This document shows, piece by piece, positions 1 to 8,617 of a DNA stretch of 31,142 nt. Both the position numbers and the translations under genes were made by a program. This DNA comes from an uncultured Collinsella sp. GTDB taxonomy: Bacteria > Actinomycetota > Coriobacteriia > Coriobacteriales > Coriobacteriaceae. The notes under the pieces are model-generated. The model saw only the letters and a list, made by a program, of their open reading frames with translations, made no database searches and was not told the origin of the DNA. The stretch lies in contig UREZ01000012.1 in assembly GCA_900547025.1 (NCBI GenBank), forward strand, positions 1 to 31,142, given 5' to 3'. Position 1 is the first letter of the stretch; every line of letters starts with the position of its first letter.

Positions 1-76
1 TCGCCTGCTCGCTACAAACGCTTCGCGTTTGCTTAACGCTCGCACCCTGTCGGGTTCGAGTCCCGGCACTTTATTG
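1..76 (+). other. tRNA-like 3' fragment (T-arm) at window edge
   Basis: Positions 48-66 read as a T arm (stem TCGGG, loop TTCGAGT, stem CCCGG). The bases before it (17-33) fold into a hairpin, CAAACGC-TTC-GCGTTTG, which could be a long variable arm. The supposed acceptor strand after the T arm (CACTTTA) would need an unusual partner, and no CCA is encoded, so an intact tRNA cannot be confirmed. It may be the end of a tRNA cut by the window edge, or a tRNA remnant such as an integration-site scar. Confidence 0.3.
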
Positions 77-109
77 AAAAAAGCACGGCACCGTGATGGT
101 GCCGTGCTT
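77..109 (-). terminator. Rho-independent terminator after tRNA-Gly
   Basis: A perfect 12-bp stem (81-92 with 98-109) encloses a 5-nt loop. On the minus strand it is followed by six T (77-82 read as A on +, overlapping the stem base). It lies just past the 3' end of the leftward tRNA-Gly. In the + direction the tail is weaker, so it may also stop transcripts coming from the left edge. Confidence 0.8.
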
Positions 110-120
110 GTGCTCTTAAC

Positions 121-195
121 TGGAGCGGGCAACGGGACTCGAACCCGCGAGTGTCAGCTTGGGAAGCTGATGCCTTACCACTTGGCGATGCCCGC
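121..195 (-). tRNA. tRNA-Gly(CCC)
   Basis: The reverse strand folds into a complete 75-nt cloverleaf. The acceptor GCGGGCA pairs with TGCCCGC, the D arm is GCC-AAGTGGTAA-GGC, and the anticodon arm is TCAGC-TTCCCAA-GCTGA. The T arm is GCGGG-TTCGAGT-CCCGT, with a near-perfect stem. The anticodon is CCC (complement of 161-163), reading GGG glycine codons. The discriminator base is U and the CCA end is encoded (121-123), both usual for bacterial tRNA-Gly. A promoter lies upstream at 209-238 and a terminator downstream at 77-109, so it looks like a single-gene unit. Confidence 0.95.
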
Positions 196-208
196 TTGTG
201 TGTTGGCT

Positions 209-238
209 AGTATAACGCGGTTGTCTTGTTCGATACAA
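209..238 (-). promoter_or_regulatory. Promoter of tRNA-Gly
   Basis: On the minus strand a TTGTAT -35 hexamer (233-238) and a TATACT -10 hexamer (209-214) are separated by 18 nt, about 14 nt before the tRNA 5' end. Confidence 0.6.
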
Positions 239-447
239 GGGTGGTGATACTTGTTTTAGCTGTGGAGATTCGTTTGAAAATCGCGTCAATTGTGGAGACG
301 AGGACCTTTGACTTCCTGTTCTCCCTATCTTCTACCTGCGCTTTTGCTTGATTGTTGTATTTGAGCTCAATTTGTCAGGAATTGGGCAAGCTTTTGGTCA
401 GGCTCCGGTACTTACCCGCATGAACCTCGGGGGTAGCCTCATCCTAC

Positions 448-472
448 GCGTCGCAGCCTCCCCGTGCGACGC
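448..472 (+). other. Hairpin in the leader of the surface-adhesin gene
   Basis: An 8-bp perfect stem (GCGTCGCA / TGCGACGC) with a 9-nt loop lies 10 nt before the Shine-Dalgarno AAGGAG (482-487). It could influence translation of the adhesin gene. There is no T-tract, so it is not a terminator. I see no convincing -35/-10 pair for the adhesin gene in 240-447. Confidence 0.35.
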
Positions 473-492
473 ACGAGGGATAAGGAGCAGCC

Positions 493-3400
493 ATGTCCAA
501 CGCACCCACGCACTCTGTCCACAGCGCAATCGCAACAGGTCCGCTGCTCCTGCTCCTCTTCCTGCTTTTCGGCTGCCTGGCACCGGGAGCCGCATTTGCC
601 GTCGATGGCTACGACCAGCTCGGCTTCCGCACTATTAGCGATGATTGTGGACCCTTCTTCATCGGCAAGTATGAAGCTCAAGACACCTCGATTGCCTACT
701 GCATGAACCAGGAGCGCCCCGGCCCCACCAAACCGGGCGGCCCATGGCTCAACTTTGATCAAGGCTGGGTGTGGCTCGACGACGAGTTCGCGGCAATCGT
801 TTGTCACGGATATCCCACCACCACGTCGTTTGGCGGTTACCATCTTTCACCCGATCGCGCCCGCGCCGCCACCCAGCTTGCCGTATGGATGCTCAACGGC
901 ACTACCCATGTCGACGGCACCTACTCCTACACGACCGCTCAGGGTAAAACCAAGAGCGGACACTTTACCGCCGACAATGAAGTCGTGGCGGCTGCGCGGT
1001 GGCTCCACGACAGCGCAAAATCAGGAAGCATCAAAGCCGCTCCGCACCGCGCGCGACGCTATCTAGGGGCCGTATCGGGCGGCAGCAAACGTCAAGACAT
1101 GCTCTATGTACTGCCGGCGGTGTCTGTTTCCTTCCAAAAGCAGTCTGCTAACACCGTTATTACCAGCGGAAACAATACCTATCAGTTTACCGGGGCAACA
1201 TTCGATATTTTTGAGAGCGCCAGCGGCGCGCGTGTCGGCACCATCAAGATGGACAGCAACGGTCGAGCGCAAGCAACACTTCTGCCCAACACGGCATACT
1301 ACCTAGTTGAAACGAAGGCGCCGGCCGGCTATGTCCCCCGCCACGATCGTATTGCCTTTACCACGGGGAATGACGGCGGGCGGGTCGCCATTGATGAACA
1401 GCCCGGCACCATCAACCTGCGTATCGTAAAACTCGATGCCGCGACGAATGCCGGCCACCAGGTGGGAGCTTCGCTCGCAGGAGCAGAGTTCACGTGTGTG
1501 TCGCAATCAACCCCTGGATGGGCACAAATCCTCACGACCGACGAAAGCGGTCGGGCCACCCTCGCCGATGTCCCCTTAGGAACCTTTACCATCTACGAAT
1601 CAAAAGCCCCCGAGGGCTACCTGCCATCCAACGACAGCTGGACCTATACCGTTGGAGCCGACCAGCTCGGCGATTCAGGCGTGGTCGAGATCGAATCTCG
1701 CGTTTCCGATATCCCCATTGCGTTTAACCTTGAGATTTCCAAATTCAAGGATTACGGCAATAGCGACCAATCCGGCCTGGAGCAGCCGGCGGGTGGTGTT
1801 GTCTTTGAGATTGTCAGCAACAGCTCTCAGCAGGTTGTTGGCACACTGACCACAAACATCTATGGCTTTGCCTCCACCGAAGATCAGCCCGAAGCATGGT
1901 TCGGCACAGGCAAGCGACCCGCCGGTGTCCACGGAGCCGTCCCATACGACCGTGCCGGCTACACGGTTCGCGAGGTTCCGGAAACCGTCCCCGAGGGTTT
2001 TAAACGTGCAGGGGAATGGACCGTCGGGGCAAATCAGATTTCCGACGGCGCCGAGCTTCAATATATCGTGGACAACCACGCTCTGTCGACGCATCTCCAG
2101 ATTGTAAAACGCGATGCCCAAACAGGCGCTTCTGTTCCCCTAGCCGGATTCACCTTCCAACTCCTCGACAGCAATCACGAACCTGTCTCACAAACTTGCT
2201 GGTATCCAGCACATAACGTAATGGACACCTTTACGACTGACGCGACCGGGACCGTCACACTGCCCGAATCGCTCGTGCCGGACACCTATTATGTACGCGA
2301 AACCTCGGCCAAAGAGCCCTATCTTGTCAGCGAAGAAATCGAGGTAAACATACCCGCCGACATGAACCTAACGCCCGTTGCAATCGCCTCGTATTATGAC
2401 CGCGCCGCGACCGGAAATATCAGGATCGTTAAAACCGATGCCGTAGACGGCAGCAGCCTCGCGGGCGCCATCTTTGAGATCCGTGCCTCGGGTGATATCG
2501 TGCGCCCCGACGGTAGCATTGCCGCACTCGACGGTGAGACTGTCGCTACCGTCACGACGGATGAAACTGGAGAAGTACGCGCGGACAACCTCCCACTGGG
2601 ATCTGGCACCGCACGCTACGAGGTTGTCGAGACTCAAGCGCCGGCAGGCTTCTTGCTCGATCAGACAACCCATATTGTCGACCTTACTTATGCCGACCAG
2701 AAAACACCCGTTGTAGAAGCACGGCTTAACGTATCCGACGATTACACCAAGGTTGATATCTCCAAGGTCGATGCAAGCGGTGAGCAGGAAGTAGAAGGCG
2801 CACGGCTCACCTTATATGGTCCCGATAAAACCGAAATAGACTCCTGGACCTCATCCGACAAGCCACACCGCGTCGAACATCTTGCACCCGGCACCTACTC
2901 GTTGCGCGAAATGATGTCTCCGCGGACCTATGACCTTGCCGAGGAGATAACGTTTGAAATAAAGGATACGGGAGAAGTCCAATCCGTCGCGATGAAGGAT
3001 GCGCCCATCGAGATCAAGGGGCAGGTCGACAAGCGTCAGGAACTTGTCCAACCTATCGAAAAGGGCCTGTTGGCTAACGGCGATGGTAAAAACCGTGCCG
3101 CGATGCAAACCAATACGGATGGGCTTTTCTCCTATACCATCGACGCTCGAAACGATTCAACTACCTGGGTTGATGAGTTTACAATTACCGATGATCTTGA
3201 GTGTGCCGAGGACGATACGGCGAGATTCGTCTCAATCGAAACCCCCGTCGCCATCGGCGACCTCAATGGTCTGTGCAACGTGTGGTATCGCACGACGCCG
3301 TTGGACTCGACAGACGTCGATGAGCCGGCAAACGCGACACTTGACGATGGGCACGAAAATCCTTGGCTTGAGTCCGACGAAGTAAGGGAAAGTCTGGGTG

Positions 3401-3924
3401 AGGATTGCCGCCTCGTCGATTACGACGGCTGGCACCTCTGGAAGGCGGATGTCTCGACCACGGAATCCACCACACTCGAGGCGAAAGAACTCGACCTTGC
3501 GTCCAATACCGTCGTAACGGGCATTCGCATTGAATACGGTGCGGTAGCCGCCGGCTTTACGACTCGAAGCGATGCGGATTCTTGGACCCGCGATGATCTC
3601 AAAGATGAGCACGACGACCTTGACGATGCCAAAGCAATCCTTGGTACAGACGCTCGGGGCGCAATCGTGCACATGCAGGCGACGTCGGCTTATACGCCCC
3701 AAACCGCACTCACCAACAGCGCACGCGTCGATCTTTGCCGCAACGGCGGCGGCGATAAACTTGAGTCACATGACGAGGACCGTGTCATTCAACGCTGTAC
3801 CCTACCGCAGGACCTACCGGCAACAGGATCAGTTCCCATCGCCGCTTGCATCACCGCGCTCCTGACCTCGGGTGCCGCAGCCCTATGGTTCGCTCGCCTT
3901 AGGTCGACCCCAAAGAAGCGCTAG
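493..3924 (+). CDS. LPXTG cell-wall-anchored adhesin with thioester domain and Cna-B-like repeats
   Basis: 1143 aa, ATG preceded by AAGGAG with ideal spacing. The signal peptide has a Leu-rich core (18-29) and probable cleavage after AFA36. Residues 37-200 look like a thioester adhesion domain: Cys70 in AYCMN and Gln128 in TQLAVW are the two residues expected to form the Cys-Gln thioester that bonds covalently to host surfaces. About six SpaA/Cna-B-like domains follow (roughly 205-300, 305-410, 411-530, 533-635, 640-745, 752-835). Each begins with a Lys strand such as LRIVK or ISK and ends with a Glu strand such as YLVETKAPAGY, the usual Lys-Asn isopeptide framework. A larger undefined region (836-1100) precedes LPATG (1108-1112), a hydrophobic helix and a basic tail for sortase anchoring. 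No sortase gene lies in the window. Target and ligand cannot be told from the sequence. Confidence 0.88.
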   Translation: MSNAPTHSVHSAIATGPLLLLLFLLFGCLAPGAAFAVDGYDQLGFRTISDDCGPFFIGKYEAQDTSIAYCMNQERPGPTKPGGPWLNFDQGWVWLDDEFAAIVCHGYPTTTSFGGYHLSPDRARAATQLAVWMLNGTTHVDGTYSYTTAQGKTKSGHFTADNEVVAAARWLHDSAKSGSIKAAPHRARRYLGAVSGGSKRQDMLYVLPAVSVSFQKQSANTVITSGNNTYQFTGATFDIFESASGARVGTIKMDSNGRAQATLLPNTAYYLVETKAPAGYVPRHDRIAFTTGNDGGRVAIDEQPGTINLRIVKLDAATNAGHQVGASLAGAEFTCVSQSTPGWAQILTTDESGRATLADVPLGTFTIYESKAPEGYLPSNDSWTYTVGADQLGDSGVVEIESRVSDIPIAFNLEISKFKDYGNSDQSGLEQPAGGVVFEIVSNSSQQVVGTLTTNIYGFASTEDQPEAWFGTGKRPAGVHGAVPYDRAGYTVREVPETVPEGFKRAGEWTVGANQISDGAELQYIVDNHALSTHLQIVKRDAQTGASVPLAGFTFQLLDSNHEPVSQTCWYPAHNVMDTFTTDATGTVTLPESLVPDTYYVRETSAKEPYLVSEEIEVNIPADMNLTPVAIASYYDRAATGNIRIVKTDAVDGSSLAGAIFEIRASGDIVRPDGSIAALDGETVATVTTDETGEVRADNLPLGSGTARYEVVETQAPAGFLLDQTTHIVDLTYADQKTPVVEARLNVSDDYTKVDISKVDASGEQEVEGARLTLYGPDKTEIDSWTSSDKPHRVEHLAPGTYSLREMMSPRTYDLAEEITFEIKDTGEVQSVAMKDAPIEIKGQVDKRQELVQPIEKGLLANGDGKNRAAMQTNTDGLFSYTIDARNDSTTWVDEFTITDDLECAEDDTARFVSIETPVAIGDLNGLCNVWYRTTPLDSTDVDEPANATLDDGHENPWLESDEVRESLGEDCRLVDYDGWHLWKADVSTTESTTLEAKELDLASNTVVTGIRIEYGAVAAGFTTRSDADSWTRDDLKDEHDDLDDAKAILGTDARGAIVHMQATSAYTPQTALTNSARVDLCRNGGGDKLESHDEDRVIQRCTLPQDLPATGSVPIAACITALLTSGAAALWFARLRSTPKKR

Positions 3925-3930
3925 CGCGAT

Positions 3931-3960
3931 GAAAAAGCGGGCCTGGCTCGCCCGCTTTCA
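3931..3960. terminator. Bidirectional terminator between convergent genes
   Basis: A 9-bp perfect stem AAAGCGGGC (3934-3942) / GCCCGCTTT (3950-3958) lies between the ends of the rightward adhesin gene and the leftward small membrane protein gene. The A-run at 3932-3936 gives a U-tract to leftward transcripts. Confidence 0.7.
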
Positions 3961-3979
3961 ATCATGTAAATCGCCGTAT

Positions 3980-4198
3980 CTACTCTGCAGACGAAGATCC
4001 ACCATCAACGATTGCCTGCTCGGACTCAGGAATCCCATCGGCACCCGTACTCTGTTCTTGCTCCACCTCTTCGCTGATTGCGGAGGCGGGGGTCGAGCCC
4101 TTTGCACCCACGATGTAGGCAGCCCCAAATCCTAACGCAATGGCAATCAAGGTCAAAATCACGTAGACAGGCCAATGGCGCTTAATATACGAAAACAC
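3980..4198 (-). CDS. Small single-pass membrane protein, unknown function
   Basis: 72 aa with a GTG start. AAGGAG (complement of 4204-4209) sits 5 nt upstream, which supports both the gene and its start. The N-terminus is short and basic, followed by one hydrophobic helix (about residues 9-31: WPVYVILTLIAIALGFGAA) and an acidic, Ser/Glu-rich tail of about 40 residues. The helix could be an uncleaved anchor. No family is recognised. It begins 22 nt after the stop of the large peptidase-like membrane protein gene on the same strand, so the two are probably co-transcribed. Confidence 0.65.
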   Translation of the reverse strand: MFSYIKRHWPVYVILTLIAIALGFGAAYIVGAKGSTPASAISEEVEQEQSTGADGIPESEQAIVDGGSSSAE

Positions 4199-4219
4199 GT
4201 TGACTCCTTAGAGCTCCGT

Positions 4220-7200
4220 CTACGAACGGCGGATAACCTCGGTCACGACCTCGGATACCGTGGCAATGTTCGTCGGGTTGACATTGTGGGGCAGGTCGTC
4301 CTCGGTACGAGCGCAAGCCAGACGCGTGCCGTCCACGCCGGCGATGGTGAGGGCTCGGCGGCTCGCCTCGAGCGCGGCATAGGCATCGGTCTTGGCATAG
4401 GGCATCTCGAGCGCGCCACAATCGACATGGAACGACTTGCACACCTTGCTGACCAGGTTCATGATGCGGCGATCGCCCTTGAGCAGCTGCTGTTCGCCCT
4501 CGACCGTCACCACCGAAAGCCTACCGGCGCCGACGGATTCAAGATTGATGAAGAATACGCCGCGGAGCTTATCGCGATGCGAAGCCAAGAAGGCCTTCAT
4601 GCCGGCGCCATCACAATCCGAGGCGCCCGTTGCCACAAACCAGATATCGTGACCGAGCAGCTCATCATCGCCCATAGAGGCGACAGCCGAGAGCATATCT
4701 TCGGAAGAAGCGCCATCGGAAGACGTAGCGCCACCCTTCCAGCCATCGTTATCGTCCTCGAAGTTATCCCACGAACCGATACCGCGACCGGACTTCTTGG
4801 CATCGTAATCGTCTTCGACGCCCAGCCAGTCACTCATGCTGTCCTGCTCGTTTTTCTTTTTACGACCGAACAGGCCACCCAGGCCGCGCTTGCGAGACTT
4901 GGGTGCCGCCGGGGCGGGAGCCGAAATGGTCTCGATCGGCTGAGCGCCCGACGCAACGGGCACAGGAGGCGCAACGGGTGCCGATGTGGGTTCGGGACCC
5001 TGGGCAGTAGCAAAGGGGTCGTTGACCTGTGCGGAGGGGTCGGGAAGGTCGAACAGCGACGTGCGAGACGCAACGTTTGCCTGCTTCATCGACGGTAGCG
5101 ACGGATCGGGGACCGAAGCCAGCGGAGACGAGGAAGGTGCGGGCGACGGAGCCGACGCCGGATCGGGAACATTCATCTGCGGACGCGGTGATGCCTGGGA
5201 GGAAATCTGGGCCATAAGGGAATCGACCGTTTCGTCCTGGGTGGGAGCAGCATCGGCAACCGTGGCACCGGAACCGCTCGGGGTCGGCATGGTGAAAATC
5301 TGCGTGGAGTAAGGCCTCGACTCATCCGTCTCGGGAGTCTCGGAAACCGCAGGCACTTCCTCCTGCTCGACCTCGGTCGAATCATCTTGCTCGGCTGCCG
5401 CGTATTGCTCTTCGTCAGAGTTGGCCTCGACGGACTCGTCCTCGGCAGCATCCTGAATTTCGGCAGCATCAATGGGCTCGTCATCGTCTGCCGCGCCGCC
5501 CTGCTCATCGGAAACAGGAAGGGGCTCGGCAATCGCGGTGCCTTGCTTTTCAAACGTTATCGTGGAATCGAACTGCGCGGCATCAAACGACATGGTGCTA
5601 TCGACGTGCTGCTGGGGCTCGAAAGACGTTGTTGCCTCAACAACATCCGCGGACGCCGGTTGCTGGGACTCAAAGGACGTCGTAGCTTCGGCAGCGTCGA
5701 CGGGCACGGACTGCATAGCCTCGTTCTGCTCAAACTCTTGCGCCGCGCGCTCACGTGCCGCCTCGGCTGCCTGCTGCTGAGCGATAGCCTCCTGCTCGGC
5801 AGCCTCGCGTGCGGCAGCGCGCTTCTCCTCGAAATCGTCGACAAATTTCCTGCCCTTTGCAAGCGCACCCTTAAAGAAGCTGGAAGCGCTGGCGCCAATC
5901 GAAGAGAACGCGGATGCAATATCGGCATGGGGCGTTGCCGCGGGAATCTCGGCAGAGAAATCAGTATCGCTCTCGTAAGACACGCGCCTCGGCTGTTCAA
6001 CGTAATCGTCGTCAGACTCGTCCGCAACGTCTTGCGCCGGCGCGGCGGGAGCCAAAATGTCCAGTCCTGCCGCGGGATCGATCGCAGACACCGCCTCGGG
6101 CTCGGCAACGGCAGCGGTAACCGCGGCAGACTCATCATCCGCAGTGACAACGGGCGCAGGCTCGGGCTCAAACGTCGGCTCCTCGCCCTCCTCGTAATCG
6201 AGCGTGCAGGACTCGGGAAGCATTCCGAGCGCACGGATGGCATCCGAACCAAAGCGGATGTTGCCGGCGGCGTTGCGATAGAGCTTGGGCTCGGGCTCGG
6301 CCGCGGCAGGCTCCTCCGCCGGCTCAGCAGCGGGAACCTCGTCATTGAACTCTTCGGCCTGGACAGTCTGATTCTGATCCTCGGGCACGATGGCGCCAAT
6401 CAGCGTCTCGTCGGCAGACGCACCCTCAAAGCCCTCGATCTGCTCGTCAAAAGCCTCGCCCTGTTCGGGCTCGGTTTGAGCGTCGGGAGCAATCGGCTGA
6501 CCGAACTCGTCCTCGGCGTAGGTAGGCTCTTCGTACTCGATGGTGTTGCCGTAGTCGTTTTGCTGCTGGGCCGCGGCATACTCCGCCGCCGCGCGCGCCA
6601 TTTCCTCGGCACGACGTTTCTGCTCCCCAAAATAGGTATCGAACGGAACATCGTCGGGAAACTCGTTCTCGCCCTGGAAGGGAGCAACGTTGTCCATAAC
6701 GCCGAGCATAGCGGCGACAGAAGACTTGTTGCACACCGCGCCGGACGTATAGGGAAGAACGTGGCGGTTAGAGATGATGTTTGCCGCGTTGGCAAGTGCA
6801 ACGAGGGAAGCGAGGATCGCGACAATCCACAGCAGAACCTTGAGCGCGCCGGGGAGCGGCAGGATACGCAGGATGGCAACGGCAGCAGGGGCAATCGTGG
6901 CAACGGGCAACAGCTTGGCGATGAGCGCACGATACGAAGCATAGGGCTCGCGGGCGAGCAGCTCAGCACGGGGAGAGTCGTAGTGTGCGACAACGACCAC
7001 CGGGCGGTTGCGCGGAGACGCGAGCGGGCCCGAGGCCTTGTGGTAGGCGATGACATTTTGGCTCACGCCCGTCTTGCCCAGGCGCGAAACCACGGGGTGG
7101 CCCGTGCGCTCGAGCACGTAAAGAACGGCGCCGACAATGGCCAGCAAGGTGCCGACCAAGCCGATACCGCCGCCGATGCCCATCAGCAGGGCGCCGGCAA

Positions 7201-7396
7201 ACGCAAGAATACCGGTAACGGCAAATGCCAATCTACTGGGCGCCGGGGCATTGAACTCCTGAACCTCGGGGTCAAAGCCGTGGTTGCGGAAGATCTGAGC
7301 GATATCCTCGGCAGCCAAGCGCTCTTCTTCGCTGCATGCCGGCGTAATGCCGGTGTTCTGCAGCAGGTGGTTAATATAGTTCTGGGTGTTCGCCAT
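4220..7396 (-). CDS. Large membrane-anchored M28-peptidase-like protein with acidic insertion
   Basis: 1058 aa from the ATG at 7394-7396 (GGAG 6 nt upstream). The frame stays open to 7546, but that stretch does not look coding. Residues 1-60 and 131-235 resemble the N-terminal half of an M28 zinc peptidase (VVVVAHYDSPRAE with His138/Asp140). Hydrophobic helix pairs interrupt it at about 57-94 and 160-205. Residues about 245-905 form an acidic Glu/Ala/Pro/Gln-rich, low-complexity region with a basic patch near its end (KSRKRGLGGLFGRKKK). The fold resumes at about 910-1058 (IWFVATGASD, FFINLESVG, AKTDAYAAL, DDLPHNVNP). Compared with M28 enzymes, the bridging Asp is Cys222, the Glu-Glu pair is Ser926-Asp927, and the final His is Ala1005. 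Catalysis is therefore doubtful and a binding or scaffold role is possible. This reading is inferred from motifs. Confidence 0.75.
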   Translation of the reverse strand: MANTQNYINHLLQNTGITPACSEEERLAAEDIAQIFRNHGFDPEVQEFNAPAPSRLAFAVTGILAFAGALLMGIGGGIGLVGTLLAIVGAVLYVLERTGHPVVSRLGKTGVSQNVIAYHKASGPLASPRNRPVVVVAHYDSPRAELLAREPYASYRALIAKLLPVATIAPAAVAILRILPLPGALKVLLWIVAILASLVALANAANIISNRHVLPYTSGAVCNKSSVAAMLGVMDNVAPFQGENEFPDDVPFDTYFGEQKRRAEEMARAAAEYAAAQQQNDYGNTIEYEEPTYAEDEFGQPIAPDAQTEPEQGEAFDEQIEGFEGASADETLIGAIVPEDQNQTVQAEEFNDEVPAAEPAEEPAAAEPEPKLYRNAAGNIRFGSDAIRALGMLPESCTLDYEEGEEPTFEPEPAPVVTADDESAAVTAAVAEPEAVSAIDPAAGLDILAPAAPAQDVADESDDDYVEQPRRVSYESDTDFSAEIPAATPHADIASAFSSIGASASSFFKGALAKGRKFVDDFEEKRAAAREAAEQEAIAQQQAAEAARERAAQEFEQNEAMQSVPVDAAEATTSFESQQPASADVVEATTSFEPQQHVDSTMSFDAAQFDSTITFEKQGTAIAEPLPVSDEQGGAADDDEPIDAAEIQDAAEDESVEANSDEEQYAAAEQDDSTEVEQEEVPAVSETPETDESRPYSTQIFTMPTPSGSGATVADAAPTQDETVDSLMAQISSQASPRPQMNVPDPASAPSPAPSSSPLASVPDPSLPSMKQANVASRTSLFDLPDPSAQVNDPFATAQGPEPTSAPVAPPVPVASGAQPIETISAPAPAAPKSRKRGLGGLFGRKKKNEQDSMSDWLGVEDDYDAKKSGRGIGSWDNFEDDNDGWKGGATSSDGASSEDMLSAVASMGDDELLGHDIWFVATGASDCDGAGMKAFLASHRDKLRGVFFINLESVGAGRLSVVTVEGEQQLLKGDRRIMNLVSKVCKSFHVDCGALEMPYAKTDAYAALEASRRALTIAGVDGTRLACARTEDDLPHNVNPTNIATVSEVVTEVIRRS

Positions 7397-7506
7397 GTGC
7401 GCTCCACATCCATAATCCGACAAATAGGCCCAATGCATGCACATTAGAACCGTATATAGTCGAAAGTATACCCCGAGCGAGCGCAAACGACCGAATTCGG
7501 GCCATC

Positions 7507-7535
7507 TTAACGCCTCGAGCGGACAAGGATATAGC
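7507..7535 (+). promoter_or_regulatory. Candidate promoter of the WYL regulator pair
   Basis: TTAACG and TATAGC are separated by 17 nt in the 198-bp gap between the divergent peptidase-like and pafB-like genes. A second -10-like hexamer, TAAAAT (7554-7559), lies closer to the start. The rest of the gap holds leftward -10-like hexamers near 7450-7470 without a clear -35. Confidence 0.3.
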
Positions 7536-7594
7536 CTAATCTCCATATCGGACTAAAATCATGGCAGCAAACCACCTTCTCATGCGAGGACTCT

Positions 7595-8617
7595 ATGACG
7601 GCAAGCGACGCGACCGCGACAATTAAAAAGGGAAGTTCGGAGCCCGGTTTCGATAAAACGGCTCAGCGCATCCTCAATCTTTTCTTTGTGCTCAACAGCT
7701 CCCCCGAACCGCTGACGACCGAGCAGATCGTCTTGGATTCTGACCTGGGATATGGCTCGGGCAACATCGACTCGGATAAGCGCAAGTTTCGGCGCGATCG
7801 TGACAAACTGCTCGAGCGTGGCATCTTAATCAAGGAAGTTCGCCCCGCCGGTGCGCAGGAGACCGAGGAAAGCTCGTGGACAATCGACCGCGAGCACACC
7901 TTTGCAGCAGGCGGCCTCATCACCGCAGACGACGCCGATATCCTGCTCAACGCCATCGACCAGACACTAGCGGCCGGCTCATCCACTTTTGCCGCACCGC
8001 TTGCCGATATTCGCTCCAAGATTGCCTATCTCACCGGTAGGACGACGGTGGACGAAGCACCAATCCGCCGCTCTCCCACCGTCGATGCGGTATGGAGCGC
8101 CTTTGCCGAGCGATGCGCGCTGCGATTTTTATATCAGAACGGACGCGGCGAGCAGAAAGAACGTACCGTCTGCGTCTACGGCATGTTCGAACGCGAGGGC
8201 GTGGCGTACTTCTGCGGCCTCGACAATGTCACCGACGGCATCAGGACATTCCGCTGCGACCGTATCGTTCGCGCTTGGCGTCCTTCGAAGGCCTACGCCA
8301 TCCCTGCGGACTTCAATCTCAACGACTATCTGTTCTTTGAATTCGATTTTGCCGACCGACCGCCCGTTGCAGCCACGTTCTCGTTCGCCCCTCAGACGCA
8401 GATCGATATGATCAACGGCCTCACGCGCGGGCGAGGTGAGCTCGCACACACCGATGCGGGATGGACCTGGACCGTTGACGTGCGTGACCTTGAAGCCGCC
8501 GCCTCATTTTGCATGGCCCACGCCGTGGACGGCATGAGGCCCGTGGCCCCCAAATCGCTCAAGCAGGCGTGGAACCGCCTCATTGAAAGGACGGTGCACG
8601 AGCATGCCCGTGCGTAA
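7595..8617 (+). CDS. pafB: WYL-domain transcriptional regulator, PafB-like
   Basis: 340 aa, ATG with GAGG upstream. The N-terminal winged helix spans about residues 22-90: QRILNLFFVLNSS, then a recognition region and KFRRDRDKLLERGIL. A WYL ligand-binding domain follows at about 160-250 (LRFLYQNGRGEQKERTV, VAYFCGLD, IRTFRCDRIVRAW), with a C-terminal extension domain. In actinobacteria PafB and PafC act as a pair that activates a LexA/RecA-independent DNA-damage response, with the WYL domain sensing single-stranded nucleic acid. Pairing with the next gene (14-nt overlap) and matching lengths support that assignment. A generic WYL regulator remains possible. Confidence 0.82.
   Translation: MTASDATATIKKGSSEPGFDKTAQRILNLFFVLNSSPEPLTTEQIVLDSDLGYGSGNIDSDKRKFRRDRDKLLERGILIKEVRPAGAQETEESSWTIDREHTFAAGGLITADDADILLNAIDQTLAAGSSTFAAPLADIRSKIAYLTGRTTVDEAPIRRSPTVDAVWSAFAERCALRFLYQNGRGEQKERTVCVYGMFEREGVAYFCGLDNVTDGIRTFRCDRIVRAWRPSKAYAIPADFNLNDYLFFEFDFADRPPVAATFSFAPQTQIDMINGLTRGRGELAHTDAGWTWTVDVRDLEAAASFCMAHAVDGMRPVAPKSLKQAWNRLIERTVHEHARA

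Noticed and set aside
30..50. Possible tRNA-Ser(GCU) anticodon loop in the left-edge fragment
   Set aside because: A 7-nt loop TTGCTTA can be drawn, but position 37 would be T and no long variable arm would fit before the T stem.
5387..7447. Long open frame on the + strand (686 codons)
   Set aside because: It is the mirror of the acidic, low-complexity coding region of the M28-like gene. Its translation is Arg/Gly/Leu-rich without motifs.
7397..7546. 50-codon N-terminal extension of the M28-like protein
   Set aside because: It has no ribosome site and unnatural composition; the ATG at 7396 has GGAG at good spacing.
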